Below are positions 50,731 through 59,671 of a DNA stretch of 64,000 bases, piece by piece. Position 1 is the first letter of the stretch; every line of letters starts with the position of its first letter. The notes below the pieces were generated by a model. That model was given only the letters and a program-made list of their open reading frames with translations. It made no database searches and had not been told where the DNA came from. The position numbers and the translations under genes are program-made. The DNA comes from Planctomycetota bacterium. GTDB lineage: Bacteria; Planctomycetota; Phycisphaerae; Phycisphaerales; UBA1924. Location of the stretch: positions 62,001 to 126,000 of the forward strand of contig JAEYUO010000076.1 of the NCBI GenBank assembly GCA_023432465.1, written 5' to 3'.

Positions 50731-52860
50731 ATGCGAAAGACGAGGAACGTCCGCGGAGGCATGTCGGCCCACACGCTCGAGAGCCTGGAGGCGCGGCAGT
50801 TGCTGGACTCCGCCCCCTTGCCCCTGATCACGGACCTGCAGAACGTGAACAACACGGTCGTGCGGTTCGAAACGACCATGGGCGATATCGACATCGAACT
50901 GTTTGACAACGCCGCCCCGATCACGGTGCAGAACTTCCTCGGGTACGTCCGCCGGGGCGATTACGACCGGACGTTCTTCCACCGCCTCGACGACGACTTC
51001 GTTGTGCAGGGCGGGCTGTCCCGCATCGCGCCGTCGGGCACCGGCTTCGCCGAGATTCCCACCCAACCCCCGGTCACCAACGAGTTCAACCAGTCGAACC
51101 TCGAGGGCACGATCGCCATGGCCCGCATCGGCGGGCAGGTCAACTCGGCGACGAGCCAGTTCTTCTTCAATCTGGCCAACAACACTTTCCTCGACACCGT
51201 GGACCAGGGGTTCACGGTCTTCGGGAAGATCGTCGGCGGGACGACCGGCCGGTCGTGGATGGTCCTCCAGGACATCAACGACATGATGACGTCCAACCAG
51301 ACCTCCCCATACAACGAGCTCCCCGTCAACGACGGGTTCGACGGCGCGGACGGCGTTCAGGAAGACGAACTGCTGATCATCACCGATGTCGAGATCATCA
51401 AGCCCGCAAACGTCGCCGCCTTCTACACGCACCGCTACTACTACCCCGAGGGCTTCGCCAGCGGTTCGATCACCGAGTTTGTGCCGATGGGCAACCCTGG
51501 CGGCACCACCGTCTACTACCAGGCGATCGTCCGGGCGGAGACCCGGCAGACCCAGCCGCCCCGGACCAGCGACCCCAACGATGCCGACCCCGGCTTCTGG
51601 TTCCGCGACCGCGTCGTCAAGACGGCGTCGATCCCCGCGGATTCCCGGCGCGGCTTCACCGTCTCCCGCTCGGCGGACTCCGGCGACGACCTGGTTGACC
51701 GCGATGTGCCCTACGCCATCGAGATCTGGTCCACCGGTCCGCTGTCGGTGAACCTGAGCCACTACGACTTCGGCACGGCCACCGGCGAGACCTTCGCCAG
51801 CGAGCCGGGCCTGCGGTGGGTGCTGCCCGATGTCCGCAAGGGCACGGACATCTTCGACTTTGTCGTCTGGCAGAACACCAGCGACACCGACACAACCGTC
51901 TCGATCCAGTTCTTCTTTGAGTCGGGCAACCCGGTCACGCTGACCCGCAACGCCGAGGCCTTCCGCCGCGGCGGGCTCTCGATCGGTGAGATCCCCGCGC
52001 TCCCCGACGGGAACATGTCGGTGATCATCACCAGCGATCAGCCGATCGTGGCCGCCCTCACCCACTTTGACAACTCCGGCGACAAGGGCGGCTCCACCTC
52101 GCTGGGCATCACCGGCGACGGGCTGGCCCGCGGCATCCTCCCCGGCGGCAACATGGGCGCAGGAATCTCGGAGCGGCTGAACTTCGTCAACCCCGGCTCG
52201 ACCGGCGCGATCATCACGCTGACGTTCACCTTCGACGACGGCTCGCCGGAGTTCCAGATCTCCCCGGGCTCGCTCATCCTGAGCCCGCGGGACCGCGCGA
52301 CCTTCGACACCTCCACCATTCCGCAGCTCGACGGCAAGACCTACTCCATCCGCTACAGCTCCGGCGCATCGGACATCTACGCCTCCGTCGCGCACACCGA
52401 GTTCGGCGACACGCTCGCCACGCCCTTCGCCCACACCGCGGCGACGAACCACGACTTCGCCGAGGGGTTCATGGACACCCCCCGCGCGGGCGTTGATCTG
52501 TTCGAACGGCTCAGCGTGTTCAACCCCAACTTCAACGTCTTTGGCGTGAACGCCACCGATGCGGCCGTCAGCTTCCGTCTCTACTACACCGACGGGTTCG
52601 TGCTGGAACTGGACTTTGTGATCGCCGGCGGCGAACGGCTGGACCTGGATGTGGACCAGAACGCGCAGATCCTCGCGCAGGCGACGGGCGGCCGGCAGTT
52701 CTTCTCGATCGAAGTCGTGTCCGATGTGCCCGTGATCGCGATGATGCGTCACATCGACAATGGCCTGGGCTTCGGCAATCCCGATCCCTCGGGCGGGTTT
52801 GTCACGCTCGGAACGCAGCGCGGCACGGTGCTCTCGCTGCTCGAGCTCGACATGTTCTGA
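50731..52860 (+). CDS. Secreted cyclophilin-type peptidyl-prolyl isomerase with LEPR-xLL-like N-terminus and four beta repeats
   Basis: 709 residues. N-terminus: LESLEARQLLDSAPL, a variant of the planctomycete LEPR-xLL motif. Residues ~40-215 are a cyclophilin domain: TTMGDIDIELFDNAAPITVQNFL, FFHRLDDDFVVQGG, SNLEGTIAMAR and SATSQFFFNLANNTFLD. These hold the R/F/Q-type active-site positions, although the Trp of human CypA is not conserved. Residues ~230-700 contain four ~115-residue repeats, each closing with a variant of SDxPIVAALTHFD (TGPLSVNLSHYD, SDQPIVAALTHFD, ASDIYASVAHTEF, SDVPVIAMMRHID), similar in style to repeats of surface-layer proteins. Cell-surface foldase attached through its repeats is the most likely role. 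Confidence 0.85.
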   Translation: MRKTRNVRGGMSAHTLESLEARQLLDSAPLPLITDLQNVNNTVVRFETTMGDIDIELFDNAAPITVQNFLGYVRRGDYDRTFFHRLDDDFVVQGGLSRIAPSGTGFAEIPTQPPVTNEFNQSNLEGTIAMARIGGQVNSATSQFFFNLANNTFLDTVDQGFTVFGKIVGGTTGRSWMVLQDINDMMTSNQTSPYNELPVNDGFDGADGVQEDELLIITDVEIIKPANVAAFYTHRYYYPEGFASGSITEFVPMGNPGGTTVYYQAIVRAETRQTQPPRTSDPNDADPGFWFRDRVVKTASIPADSRRGFTVSRSADSGDDLVDRDVPYAIEIWSTGPLSVNLSHYDFGTATGETFASEPGLRWVLPDVRKGTDIFDFVVWQNTSDTDTTVSIQFFFESGNPVTLTRNAEAFRRGGLSIGEIPALPDGNMSVIITSDQPIVAALTHFDNSGDKGGSTSLGITGDGLARGILPGGNMGAGISERLNFVNPGSTGAIITLTFTFDDGSPEFQISPGSLILSPRDRATFDTSTIPQLDGKTYSIRYSSGASDIYASVAHTEFGDTLATPFAHTAATNHDFAEGFMDTPRAGVDLFERLSVFNPNFNVFGVNATDAAVSFRLYYTDGFVLELDFVIAGGERLDLDVDQNAQILAQATGGRQFFSIEVVSDVPVIAMMRHIDNGLGFGNPDPSGGFVTLGTQRGTVLSLLELDMF

Positions 52861-52893
52861 CCGATCCCCGGCCACCCATTTTGCACATCTTCT

Positions 52894-52924
52894 GCCGCCC
52901 GTCCCGCCCCCCGGGACGGGCGGC
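52894..52924. terminator. Bidirectional hairpin terminator
   Basis: GCCGCCCGTCCCG / CGGGACGGGCGGC (13 bp, 5-nt C loop) between convergent genes ending at 52860 (+) and 52932 (-), followed on the plus strand by GTTCGTTTC. Confidence 0.8.
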
Positions 52925-52931
52925 GTTCGTT

Positions 52932-54065
52932 TCAGGCCGCCACGCCGCCGGCGAGCCGCTTGAGCACGCGAATCCCCCACCGCAGCGGCGCGGCGAGGGG
53001 ACGCGGCATCGCATCCAGCGTGCGATGCACGCGGCGCGAGAGCCTGACCGCCGGCTTCGCCTCATACTCCGCGCGAACTCGCTCGGCATCGGCCTTGGCA
53101 CGCGCGCCGGCCTCCGCGAGCGCCTTCTCGGCATTCTCCCTGCCCGCGCGGTCTCTGGCCGCCTGCTCCCGGAGGGCGAAGCACTCGTTGTACACATCCT
53201 GCACATGCGAGCGAAGCTGCGTCAGCAGGATGGACCGCCGGTCCTCATCGATCCAGTGGGCATCGCCCGAGCGCAGCAAGCCGTTGGCCAGACGGATGAT
53301 CTCCACCGCGTTGGCGATGAAGAAATCGCGGTGGCGGGCGACGAGCGAGCCGTACAGCTCATCGTGGCGCGCGACGGCATCGGCGATCATGGTGTTGGGG
53401 CTGTGCCGCCGCCAGACAAACAGCGGCTCTCGCACACGCACGCCACGCCATCCGCGATCGGCAAACCGCATCCACAGGTCCCAGTCCTCATATCCCAGCC
53501 GCATGGACTCATCAAACCCGCCCACCTCCAGGAATCGACTCCGGCGCACGACGCAGGTGACGGGGTGGAGGTTCGTCACCGCCAGCAGCAGCGGATCCCA
53601 CTCCGGGACATTCCAGATGCCCGTCCCCAGCCCCACCAGTTGCTCCTGGCAATAGGCATGGCTGACCTGCGGCGAATCGCTGGCGAGGAGCTTCGCGCAC
53701 AACTTGCGCACAAACGACGGCTCGACATAGTCATCGGCATCGAGAAACACCAGCAGGTCGTGGTCGGGCGCGAACGTCAGTGCGGCCTGGACTCCGGCGT
53801 TGCGTGCCGCGGGCAGCCCGGCGTTTGCCTGGTGAACCACGTGCACCCGCTGCGGCCCGCCTTCCCGCTCGGCGAGTCTGCAACGGTCGCAGGCAGAAGG
53901 GGTTGTGCCGTCGGTCGAGCCGTCGTTGACCACCACCACCCGGATGTCGGCGGCTTCCTGGACGAGGGCCGAACGCACCGCCGCTTCAACGAACTGGCCG
54001 TGGTTGAAGCAAGGGATGATGAAGACGACCCGGGGAGGGGAGGGGGTCGTGGCGGGGTTTGACAC
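52932..54065 (-). CDS. Family 2 glycosyltransferase
   Basis: Transfers a sugar from a nucleotide donor, probably to a surface polysaccharide or glycolipid. 377 residues from GTG 54065. GT-A fold markers: VVFIIPCFNHGQFVEAAVRSAL, VVVVNDGSTDGT (DGST), LPAARNAGVQAA, LLVFLDADDYVEP (DxD metal site, ~105), and MRLGYEDWDLWMRFADRGW (ED...R catalytic region). The C-terminal ~110 residues are a charged helical segment with coiled-coil pattern (REQAARDRAGRENAEKALAEAGARAKADAER) not needed for catalysis. Start set by TATCGT 6 nt upstream. Divergent from the MsbA-like exporter gene, which suggests a common export/surface pathway. Confidence 0.9.
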   Translation of the reverse strand: MSNPATTPSPPRVVFIIPCFNHGQFVEAAVRSALVQEAADIRVVVVNDGSTDGTTPSACDRCRLAEREGGPQRVHVVHQANAGLPAARNAGVQAALTFAPDHDLLVFLDADDYVEPSFVRKLCAKLLASDSPQVSHAYCQEQLVGLGTGIWNVPEWDPLLLAVTNLHPVTCVVRRSRFLEVGGFDESMRLGYEDWDLWMRFADRGWRGVRVREPLFVWRRHSPNTMIADAVARHDELYGSLVARHRDFFIANAVEIIRLANGLLRSGDAHWIDEDRRSILLTQLRSHVQDVYNECFALREQAARDRAGRENAEKALAEAGARAKADAERVRAEYEAKPAVRLSRRVHRTLDAMPRPLAAPLRWGIRVLKRLAGGVAA

Positions 54066-54071
54066 GCCCCG

Positions 54072-54077
54072 ACGATA
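54072..54077 (-). promoter_or_regulatory. -10 element (TATCGT) of the glycosyltransferase gene, probably leaderless
   Basis: On the minus strand TATCGT, CGGGGC, GTG 54065; the gap is 6 nt. Confidence 0.5.
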
Positions 54078-54152
54078 GCCACCGGCCCGGCCGCTGGTGG
54101 CGAGCCGGGCTGGAGTATCGCGTTTGGGGGGCCCATACTTCCTCCCAACGCG

Positions 54153-56048
54153 ATGCAGACTTTCTGGACCTTTGCAAGACGCATGCTCCGATACCGCTGG
54201 CTGGTTGCCGCGGCCATGGTGTTTGCGCTGCTCTCGGCGGGCGGCCTTGGCGCGGGGCTGCTGGGCATGAAGCCCGTGCTGGACAACATCCTGGGCGCGG
54301 GCGGCAAGGCGGCCCGGACGCTCCCTGAGATTGTGTCGGGGTGGAACAGCGAGTTGCCCGGCTGGTCGCCGAAGGTGCCGCAGGGCATCATCGATTCGCT
54401 CCCGACCAAGCCGTTTGACGCGGTCCTGTGGATCATGGTCGCGCTGGGCGCGCTCACGATGATCGGCGCGGCGTGCAACTTCATGCACGCGTACCTCTCG
54501 CTGACGGTGATCTCCCGGACGATCGCGAACATCCGGCGCGAGGCGTTCCACCGGGTCATCCACCTGCCCCTCAAGACCGTGCTGCAATCCGGCCCGAGCG
54601 ATTTGGTCAGCCGGATCGTGTACGACACCGCCGCGCTGGGCGCGGGGTTCAACGCGCTGCTCTCCCGCGCGGTCGCCCAGGTCACCAAGGGGATCGCGGC
54701 GATGGCGGCGGCGTTCTGGTTTGACTGGCGGCTCGCCGGGGCCGCGCTGCTCATCGCGCCCGCGCTGGCCATCGTGATCCGCAAGCTGGGCAAGCGGATC
54801 CGCCGGGCATCGCGATCGGCCCTGGAGGGGCAGGCGGGCCTCTATCTTGCCGCGGGCGAGGCGCTGGGCGGGCTTCGAGTCGTAAAGGTGCACGCCAACG
54901 AACGCGCGGAAGCGGGACGCTTCCACAAGATCAACAAGCGCGTCGTCGCGCAGGAGTTCAAGGTTCGCACAGCGAGAGCCCTGGCCAGCCCCCTGATCGA
55001 AACACTCACGCTGTTCATCCTGGGCTCGCTGGCGGTGATCGCGATCAAGACCATTCTCGATCATCACCTCGACCCCGAGACATTCATCATGGTGCTGGGC
55101 TCGCTGGGCATCGCGGGCGCGAGCCTGAAGCCCCTGACGGGCCTACTCAACGACATCCAGCAGGCCTCCGCCGCGGCCACCCGGCTGGGCGAACTGCTCG
55201 CCCTTCCGACCGAACCCGGGCACGACCGCACGCTGCCGAAACTGCCGCCAGTGCGGGAGACGATCGCGTTCGACAACGTGGGCTTTGGCTACCCCGGAGC
55301 GGCATCGCCCGCGCTGCGCGGCGTCAGCCTGAGCATCCCGCACGGCGCGACGTACGCGTTCGTCGGCCCCAACGGGTGTGGCAAGACCACTCTGCTTTCA
55401 CTCATCCCGAGGCTGTTCGACCCCGAGCAGGGGCGCATCGTGATCGACGGGCGCGATGTGCGCGAGTTCAACATCCGCTCGCTGCGGAAGCAGATCGGCG
55501 TGGTGACGCAGGACACGGTGCTGTTCCGCGGCACGATCGCGGACAACATCGCGTACGGGGCATCGGGGCTGGGTGATGGCGAGGCCGAGATGGAGAAGAT
55601 CCGCTCCGCAGCGCGGATGGCCCGCGCGGAGGAGTTCATTCTTGCCAAACCCAATGGGTATGACTTCGAGATCGGCGAGCAGGGCGCGGGCCTTTCCGGC
55701 GGTCAGCGACAGCGCATCGCCATCGCGCGGGCGATGCTCCGCGATCCGGCGATCCTGATCCTGGATGAAGCCACGAGCATGGTCGATGCCGAGTCCGAGG
55801 CCCGCATCGCTGAAGCCGTCGCGGAGTTCGTCTCGCCGCGGGGCCGCGACGGCGCTGCACGATCACGCACCTGCCTGATTGTCGCGCACCGGCTCTCGAC
55901 CGTGCTGGCCGCGGACCAGATCGTGGTGATGGACGATGGCCGGATCCTCGATCGCGGGAAGCACTCCGAGTTGCTCGGCCGGTGCGATCTCTACCGGTCG
56001 CTGGTGAGCAATCAACTGATGAAGGGCGATGGAGAGTCGGGAGCGTGA
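54153..56048 (+). CDS. MsbA-like ABC transporter (fused permease-ATPase)
   Basis: Half-transporter that exports lipids or glycolipids (MsbA/LmrA type) as a homodimer; lipid A flipping is the best guess but not shown. 631 residues. Membrane domain ~1-330 with six helices (first helix LVAAAMVFALLSAGGLGAGLL; FNALLSRAVAQVTKGIAAMAAAFWFDW). Nucleotide-binding domain ~370-625: FVGPNGCGKTTLLSLIPRLFDPE (Walker A, ~404), IRSLRKQIGVVTQDTVLFRGTIADNIAYG (Q-loop), LSGGQRQRIAIARAML (signature, ~513), AILILDEATSMVD (Walker B, with the catalytic Glu), IVAHRLST (H-loop). Complete and probably functional. The ATG has a TACT sequence further upstream but no clear Shine-Dalgarno. Confidence 0.93.
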   Translation: MQTFWTFARRMLRYRWLVAAAMVFALLSAGGLGAGLLGMKPVLDNILGAGGKAARTLPEIVSGWNSELPGWSPKVPQGIIDSLPTKPFDAVLWIMVALGALTMIGAACNFMHAYLSLTVISRTIANIRREAFHRVIHLPLKTVLQSGPSDLVSRIVYDTAALGAGFNALLSRAVAQVTKGIAAMAAAFWFDWRLAGAALLIAPALAIVIRKLGKRIRRASRSALEGQAGLYLAAGEALGGLRVVKVHANERAEAGRFHKINKRVVAQEFKVRTARALASPLIETLTLFILGSLAVIAIKTILDHHLDPETFIMVLGSLGIAGASLKPLTGLLNDIQQASAAATRLGELLALPTEPGHDRTLPKLPPVRETIAFDNVGFGYPGAASPALRGVSLSIPHGATYAFVGPNGCGKTTLLSLIPRLFDPEQGRIVIDGRDVREFNIRSLRKQIGVVTQDTVLFRGTIADNIAYGASGLGDGEAEMEKIRSAARMARAEEFILAKPNGYDFEIGEQGAGLSGGQRQRIAIARAMLRDPAILILDEATSMVDAESEARIAEAVAEFVSPRGRDGAARSRTCLIVAHRLSTVLAADQIVVMDDGRILDRGKHSELLGRCDLYRSLVSNQLMKGDGESGA

Positions 56049-56132
56049 GTCCGAAATCCCCGGGCGCCGGGCTCGGACTCGATACGAGCCTGGGACCGAG
56101 GATCGCCCGTGAGCGACGGTGGAGCCACAGCA

Positions 56133-56636
56133 ATGAACGGCGACGACAGCATCACACGACTGTTTGAGTACTCCGACTGGGCCAACGAGCAGGTGCTTTC
56201 CGCCGCGGCCGCGTTCAGCGATGAGCAGCTCGACCGCGGGCTGGAGATCGGCCCGGGCGCGGGCTCGCTCCGCCGCGTGCTCACGCACACATGGGCGGGC
56301 GAGGACATGTGGCTCCGGCGGTGGCGCGGAGAGCACGAGGCGAAATGGCCCAACGAATCTGAGAAGCTGACGATCGCGCAGCTACGCGATCGATTCGCCG
56401 CGACCAGGCGCGAGCGGCTGGGCTTTGTCGCTTCGCTGAACGCCGAAGCGATGGCGCGCGTGCAGGAGTATCGTGACTCGCGGGGGAGCAAGTTCCGCGC
56501 GACGCTTGCCGACATGATCACCCAGGGACTCGTGCACTCGATCCATCATCGGGCGCAGGCGACCAACGCCATCCGACGACTGGGCGGGAACGCCCCGGAG
56601 ATGGACTACATGGTGCACATCAGACAGCCGGTGTGA
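56133..56636 (+). CDS. DinB-family protein
   Basis: Four-helix-bundle metal-binding protein of the DinB/YfiT superfamily, members of which are often thiol S-transferases or of unknown role. 167 residues from ATG 56133 (GTGGAG upstream); GTG 56109 is the alternative. Metal ligands fit: LTHTWAGEDMWLRR (first His, ~52-56) and GLVHSIHHRAQATNAIRRLG (H-x3-H at ~136-140), with LFEYSDWANEQVL as helix 1. It follows the ABC transporter by 84 nt and its 3' end overlaps the end of the convergent comB gene by 17 nt. Confidence 0.85.
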   Translation: MNGDDSITRLFEYSDWANEQVLSAAAAFSDEQLDRGLEIGPGAGSLRRVLTHTWAGEDMWLRRWRGEHEAKWPNESEKLTIAQLRDRFAATRRERLGFVASLNAEAMARVQEYRDSRGSKFRATLADMITQGLVHSIHHRAQATNAIRRLGGNAPEMDYMVHIRQPV

Positions 56637-57369
56637 TCGTTCCGGATCCGGCGTCATACTGCGGCACCAGCGGGAGCCAGTCAACCCGCAGGCAGTCGTG
56701 GATGTCCTGGTCAAGACCTATGTGCACCAGGTTTCGCCCGCCGCGGGATTCTCGCATGGCACGGAGAACACCCTCGCGTTCTGCCGCGGCCGCTTCATAC
56801 AGGCGCTGCGCGATGCGGCACTGATCGTCCGGACCATGGACAAAGCCGGCCTCGCACAGTCTCGACACGATCGCGCCCGCGCACAGCACATCCTCCATCG
56901 AGACCTCGCCGTTCGTGCCGGCGCAGACGATGTGCACGGCACGCCCTTCGGAACAAACCGCATCCACAATCGCGGCGAGGTTGGCGAAGCACCCGATCAG
57001 CACGCGCGATGCGCCCTCGCGCGAAGCGGCGTGGATCGCCCGCGTGCCATTGGTCGTGGTGAAGATGACATCCCGGCCCCCGACACGCTCCGGTGTGTAC
57101 GAGCGCGGCGAGTTCCCCAGATCAAAGCCCGGGATCAACACGCCCTTCCGCTCCCCGCCGAGGATGCACTCGCGCGGCGCGAGCATGGCTCGCAGCGTGT
57201 GCGCTTCCTCGGGCTCGAGCACGGGCCGGATGCACGCTGCGCCGGCGTGCACCGCAGCGCAGATCGTGGTCGATGCACGGAGCAGATCGATGACGACAGC
57301 CTGCGCTCCGGCGAGCGCGCCGGGGGCGATGAGTGAGGGCAGGAAATGGACGCTGACCACGGCGGACAT
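56620..57369 (-). CDS. comB: ComB-type 2-phosphosulfolactate phosphatase family protein
   Basis: ComB removes phosphate from 2-phosphosulfolactate in coenzyme M synthesis; bacterial homologues without ComA/ComC may act on other substrates. 249 residues. Signature segments: VVIDLLRASTTI, ECILGGERKGVLIPGFDLGNSP (Mg2+-binding/active-site loop), VIFTTTNGTRAI, and CAGTNGEVSMEDVLCAGAI (second metal loop). All four match the family, so catalysis is probable. It lies 6 nt after phoH on the same strand and is probably translated from the same message. Confidence 0.88.
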   Translation of the reverse strand: MSAVVSVHFLPSLIAPGALAGAQAVVIDLLRASTTICAAVHAGAACIRPVLEPEEAHTLRAMLAPRECILGGERKGVLIPGFDLGNSPRSYTPERVGGRDVIFTTTNGTRAIHAASREGASRVLIGCFANLAAIVDAVCSEGRAVHIVCAGTNGEVSMEDVLCAGAIVSRLCEAGFVHGPDDQCRIAQRLYEAAAAEREGVLRAMRESRGGRNLVHIGLDQDIHDCLRVDWLPLVPQYDAGSGTITPAV

Positions 57370-57375
57370 GGGGCG

Positions 57376-58926
57376 TTACAGCAGGCTCGCCGCCAGGCTC
57401 GCCAGTTCGCTCCGTTCGCTCTTGGTGAGCATCACGTGCCCGACGATCGGGATGCCCTTCATCTTCTCGACGATGTAGGACAGGCCGTTGGACGACTGAT
57501 CGAGGTACGGGTTGTCGATCTGCTGGATGTCCCCCGTCAGCACGACCTTCGTCCCCTCGCCGACGCGTGACACGATGGTCTTGATTTCGTGCGGCGTCAG
57601 GTTCTGCGCCTCATCAACGATCATGAACTGGTGCGGGATGCTGCGGCCGCGGATGTACGTCAGCGGCTCGAGCACCAGCTTGCCGTCGGCCATCAGCTTG
57701 CGGATGCGCTGCTCGGTCGTGTGGCTCTCGGCCGATTGGTGCATCGGGTTGCCGCGCGTCGAGAGCAGGTACGTCAGGTTGTCGAAGATCGGCTGCATCC
57801 ACGCGGTGAGCTTCTCGTCCTTGTCGCCGGGCAGGTAGCCGATGTCGCGACCCATGGGCATGATGGGCCTGGCCACCAGCAGCTTCTCGTAGCGTTCCTC
57901 GTTGAACACTTTCGCCATGCCCGCGGCGACCGCGAGCAGCGTCTTGCCCGTGCCGGCCGAGCCCAGCAGCGTGACCAGCCGCACCTCGTCGTCAAGCAGC
58001 AGGTCCATCGCCATCGTCTGCTGAACGTTCCGCGAGATGATGCCGAACGTCGGCTTGCGCGGGTTGCTGACGGGGATCAGGTGGTCCGTATCGGCCAGCC
58101 GTCGCGACAGGCCTGTGTGGCTGTCGTCCTTGACATCCTTGAGGATCAGGAACTGGTTCGCGTACAGCTCTCGCGTGTACACGCGCCCCTCTTCATCGGT
58201 GTCGTTGAGCGCATCGGCCAGACGATCCACCGCCAGCATGCGCTCGGCGTACAGCTCATCGATCAGCTCGCCCGATGCGGGCACCTCGTGGAAGCCGCGG
58301 TACAGCCGGTCGGCATCGACCTTCTGGTTCTCAAAGTCCTCGGTCCGGATCCCCAGCGCATCGGACTTGATCCGTGCATTGAGATCCTTCGACACAAACA
58401 CCGCGCGCTTCCCCTGCGTGTGCAGGCTCCACGCCACGGCGATGATGCGGTTGTCCGGCGAGTCCTCGCGCAGCACGTTCGGGCGCGTGTGCTCGGCGAC
58501 GTCGATCCGCACATCCCACCCCTCGCCGGGCGATGCGCTCTCGCCCGAGGATTCGCTCCCGGCCGAGGACGCCTGCCCGACCGTCGGGCTCGCCGCGGGC
58601 CACCGCACACCGTCGATCAATGTGCCCCGCGAGCGCAGCCGATCCAGATGGCGGATGCATTCGCGCGCGTTCCGCCCGATGTCATCGTTCTGCCGCTTGA
58701 GCTTGTCGAGCTCCTCGATCACGGCGAACGGAATGACGACGTGGTTCTCTTTGAAGACAAACAGCGCGTTGGGGTTGTGCAGCACGACGTTGGTATCAAG
58801 CACGAAGTGCTTGATCCCGGTTTCGTGCTCCTGCTCGCCCTGCATCTGCGTTTCGCGCGCGTGCCTGACCCCAGAGCGCTTGTCGCCGCGCCCTGCCGCC
58901 GTTTCGTGTCGTGCCACTGTGGACAT
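57376..58926 (-). CDS. PhoH-family ATPase with N-terminal PIN domain
   Basis: Fusion of a PIN ribonuclease domain and a PhoH NTPase (helicase-like), the YlaK/PhoH2-type architecture implicated in RNA unwinding and cleavage. 516 residues from ATG 58926 (GGAGGAG upstream at a rather long distance); ATG 58989 would add 21 residues. PIN: KHFVLDTNVVLHNPNALFVF, VIPFAVIEELDKLK, RNARECIRHLD, with acidic residues DTN...E...SPDN and SKDLNARI (SKD) in place. PhoH: LVTLLGSAGTGKTLLA (Walker A, ~317), LLVARPIMPMGRDIGYLPGDKDEKL, LTYIRGRSIPHQFMIVDEAQN (Walker B) and TGDIQQIDNPYLD. Forms an operon with comB. Confidence 0.92.
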   Translation of the reverse strand: MSTVARHETAAGRGDKRSGVRHARETQMQGEQEHETGIKHFVLDTNVVLHNPNALFVFKENHVVIPFAVIEELDKLKRQNDDIGRNARECIRHLDRLRSRGTLIDGVRWPAASPTVGQASSAGSESSGESASPGEGWDVRIDVAEHTRPNVLREDSPDNRIIAVAWSLHTQGKRAVFVSKDLNARIKSDALGIRTEDFENQKVDADRLYRGFHEVPASGELIDELYAERMLAVDRLADALNDTDEEGRVYTRELYANQFLILKDVKDDSHTGLSRRLADTDHLIPVSNPRKPTFGIISRNVQQTMAMDLLLDDEVRLVTLLGSAGTGKTLLAVAAGMAKVFNEERYEKLLVARPIMPMGRDIGYLPGDKDEKLTAWMQPIFDNLTYLLSTRGNPMHQSAESHTTEQRIRKLMADGKLVLEPLTYIRGRSIPHQFMIVDEAQNLTPHEIKTIVSRVGEGTKVVLTGDIQQIDNPYLDQSSNGLSYIVEKMKGIPIVGHVMLTKSERSELASLAASLL

Positions 58927-59088
58927 CGTGTGCTGGGAACTCCTCCCCCGCTCCGCCCGCTTCCCCTCGCCCCTTCGGCCGGCGTCCATGTTACAGGACC
59001 TATCGGTCGAAGGTGGCGGCGGATTGAATCGAACCCGCGAGTTGGGCCTGACCCCGCCCCTTTGCGCAGTCTTCACCCTTGCCGAATT

Positions 59089-59646
59089 TCATACGAACGC
59101 TCCGACGCACAGGATCGCCGCGACCACGAAGGCGAAAGCCACTTTCACGACGATCGCCGCGAGCCTCCCCACGGCAGCGCCGGCCCCGATCGTCGACGCC
59201 TGGCGCCAGGACTTCTCCCCGTTGTGCCGCTCGGCGATGACCGCCCCGATGCCCGCACCCAGCGCGGCCCCCAGGATCGTGCCCAGAATCGGTATCGGGA
59301 TGAGCACCGTGCCCAGCAACGCGCCGGCGAGCGCGCCGATCACCGAGCCGATGGCCCCGCGCCGCGTCCCCCCGGCCTTCTTGGCTCCCACGGCAGATGC
59401 AAAGACCTCCACCAACTCCGCGAGCAGCCCGAGAATGATGCACGCCCCCAGCGTCCACCACTCAAACATCTGCGTCGAGGGCTCGCGAAGCATGAGCCAC
59501 GCCTGGCACCCCGCCGACGCCACAATCATGATCCAGATGCCCGGCAGCGTCGCCGCCGTCAGGGCGATGCCCAGACACGCAAAGAACACAACCAGACTTG
59601 CAGCGACCATCTCCACGCGCGTACTCCGACCGCTCCCCCGAGCCAC
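59089..59646 (-). CDS. DUF456-family membrane protein
   Basis: 185 residues from GTG 59646; ATG 59610 is an equally possible start. About four hydrophobic segments (LVVFFACLGIALTAATLPGIWIMIVAS, TLGACIILGLLAELVEVFASAVGA, GSVIGALAGALLGTVLIPIPILGTILGAALGAGIGAVIAE, AAIVVKVAFAFVVAAILCVGAFV). The AELVEVFASAVGAKKAGGTRRG segment followed by G-rich helices (GALLG) is the DUF456 signature. Function unknown; family members are widely distributed small membrane proteins. Between a PH-like membrane protein (26 nt upstream) and phoH (163 nt downstream). Confidence 0.85.
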   Translation of the reverse strand: MARGSGRSTRVEMVAASLVVFFACLGIALTAATLPGIWIMIVASAGCQAWLMLREPSTQMFEWWTLGACIILGLLAELVEVFASAVGAKKAGGTRRGAIGSVIGALAGALLGTVLIPIPILGTILGAALGAGIGAVIAERHNGEKSWRQASTIGAGAAVGRLAAIVVKVAFAFVVAAILCVGAFV

Positions 59647-59671
59647 TCAGTCCCGGTACGGGAACCGCGAA

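Noticed and set aside
54066..55067. N-terminal extension of the glycosyltransferase
   Set aside because: It would be antisense to the MsbA-like gene and lacks GT2 similarity; the TATCGT box supports GTG 54065.
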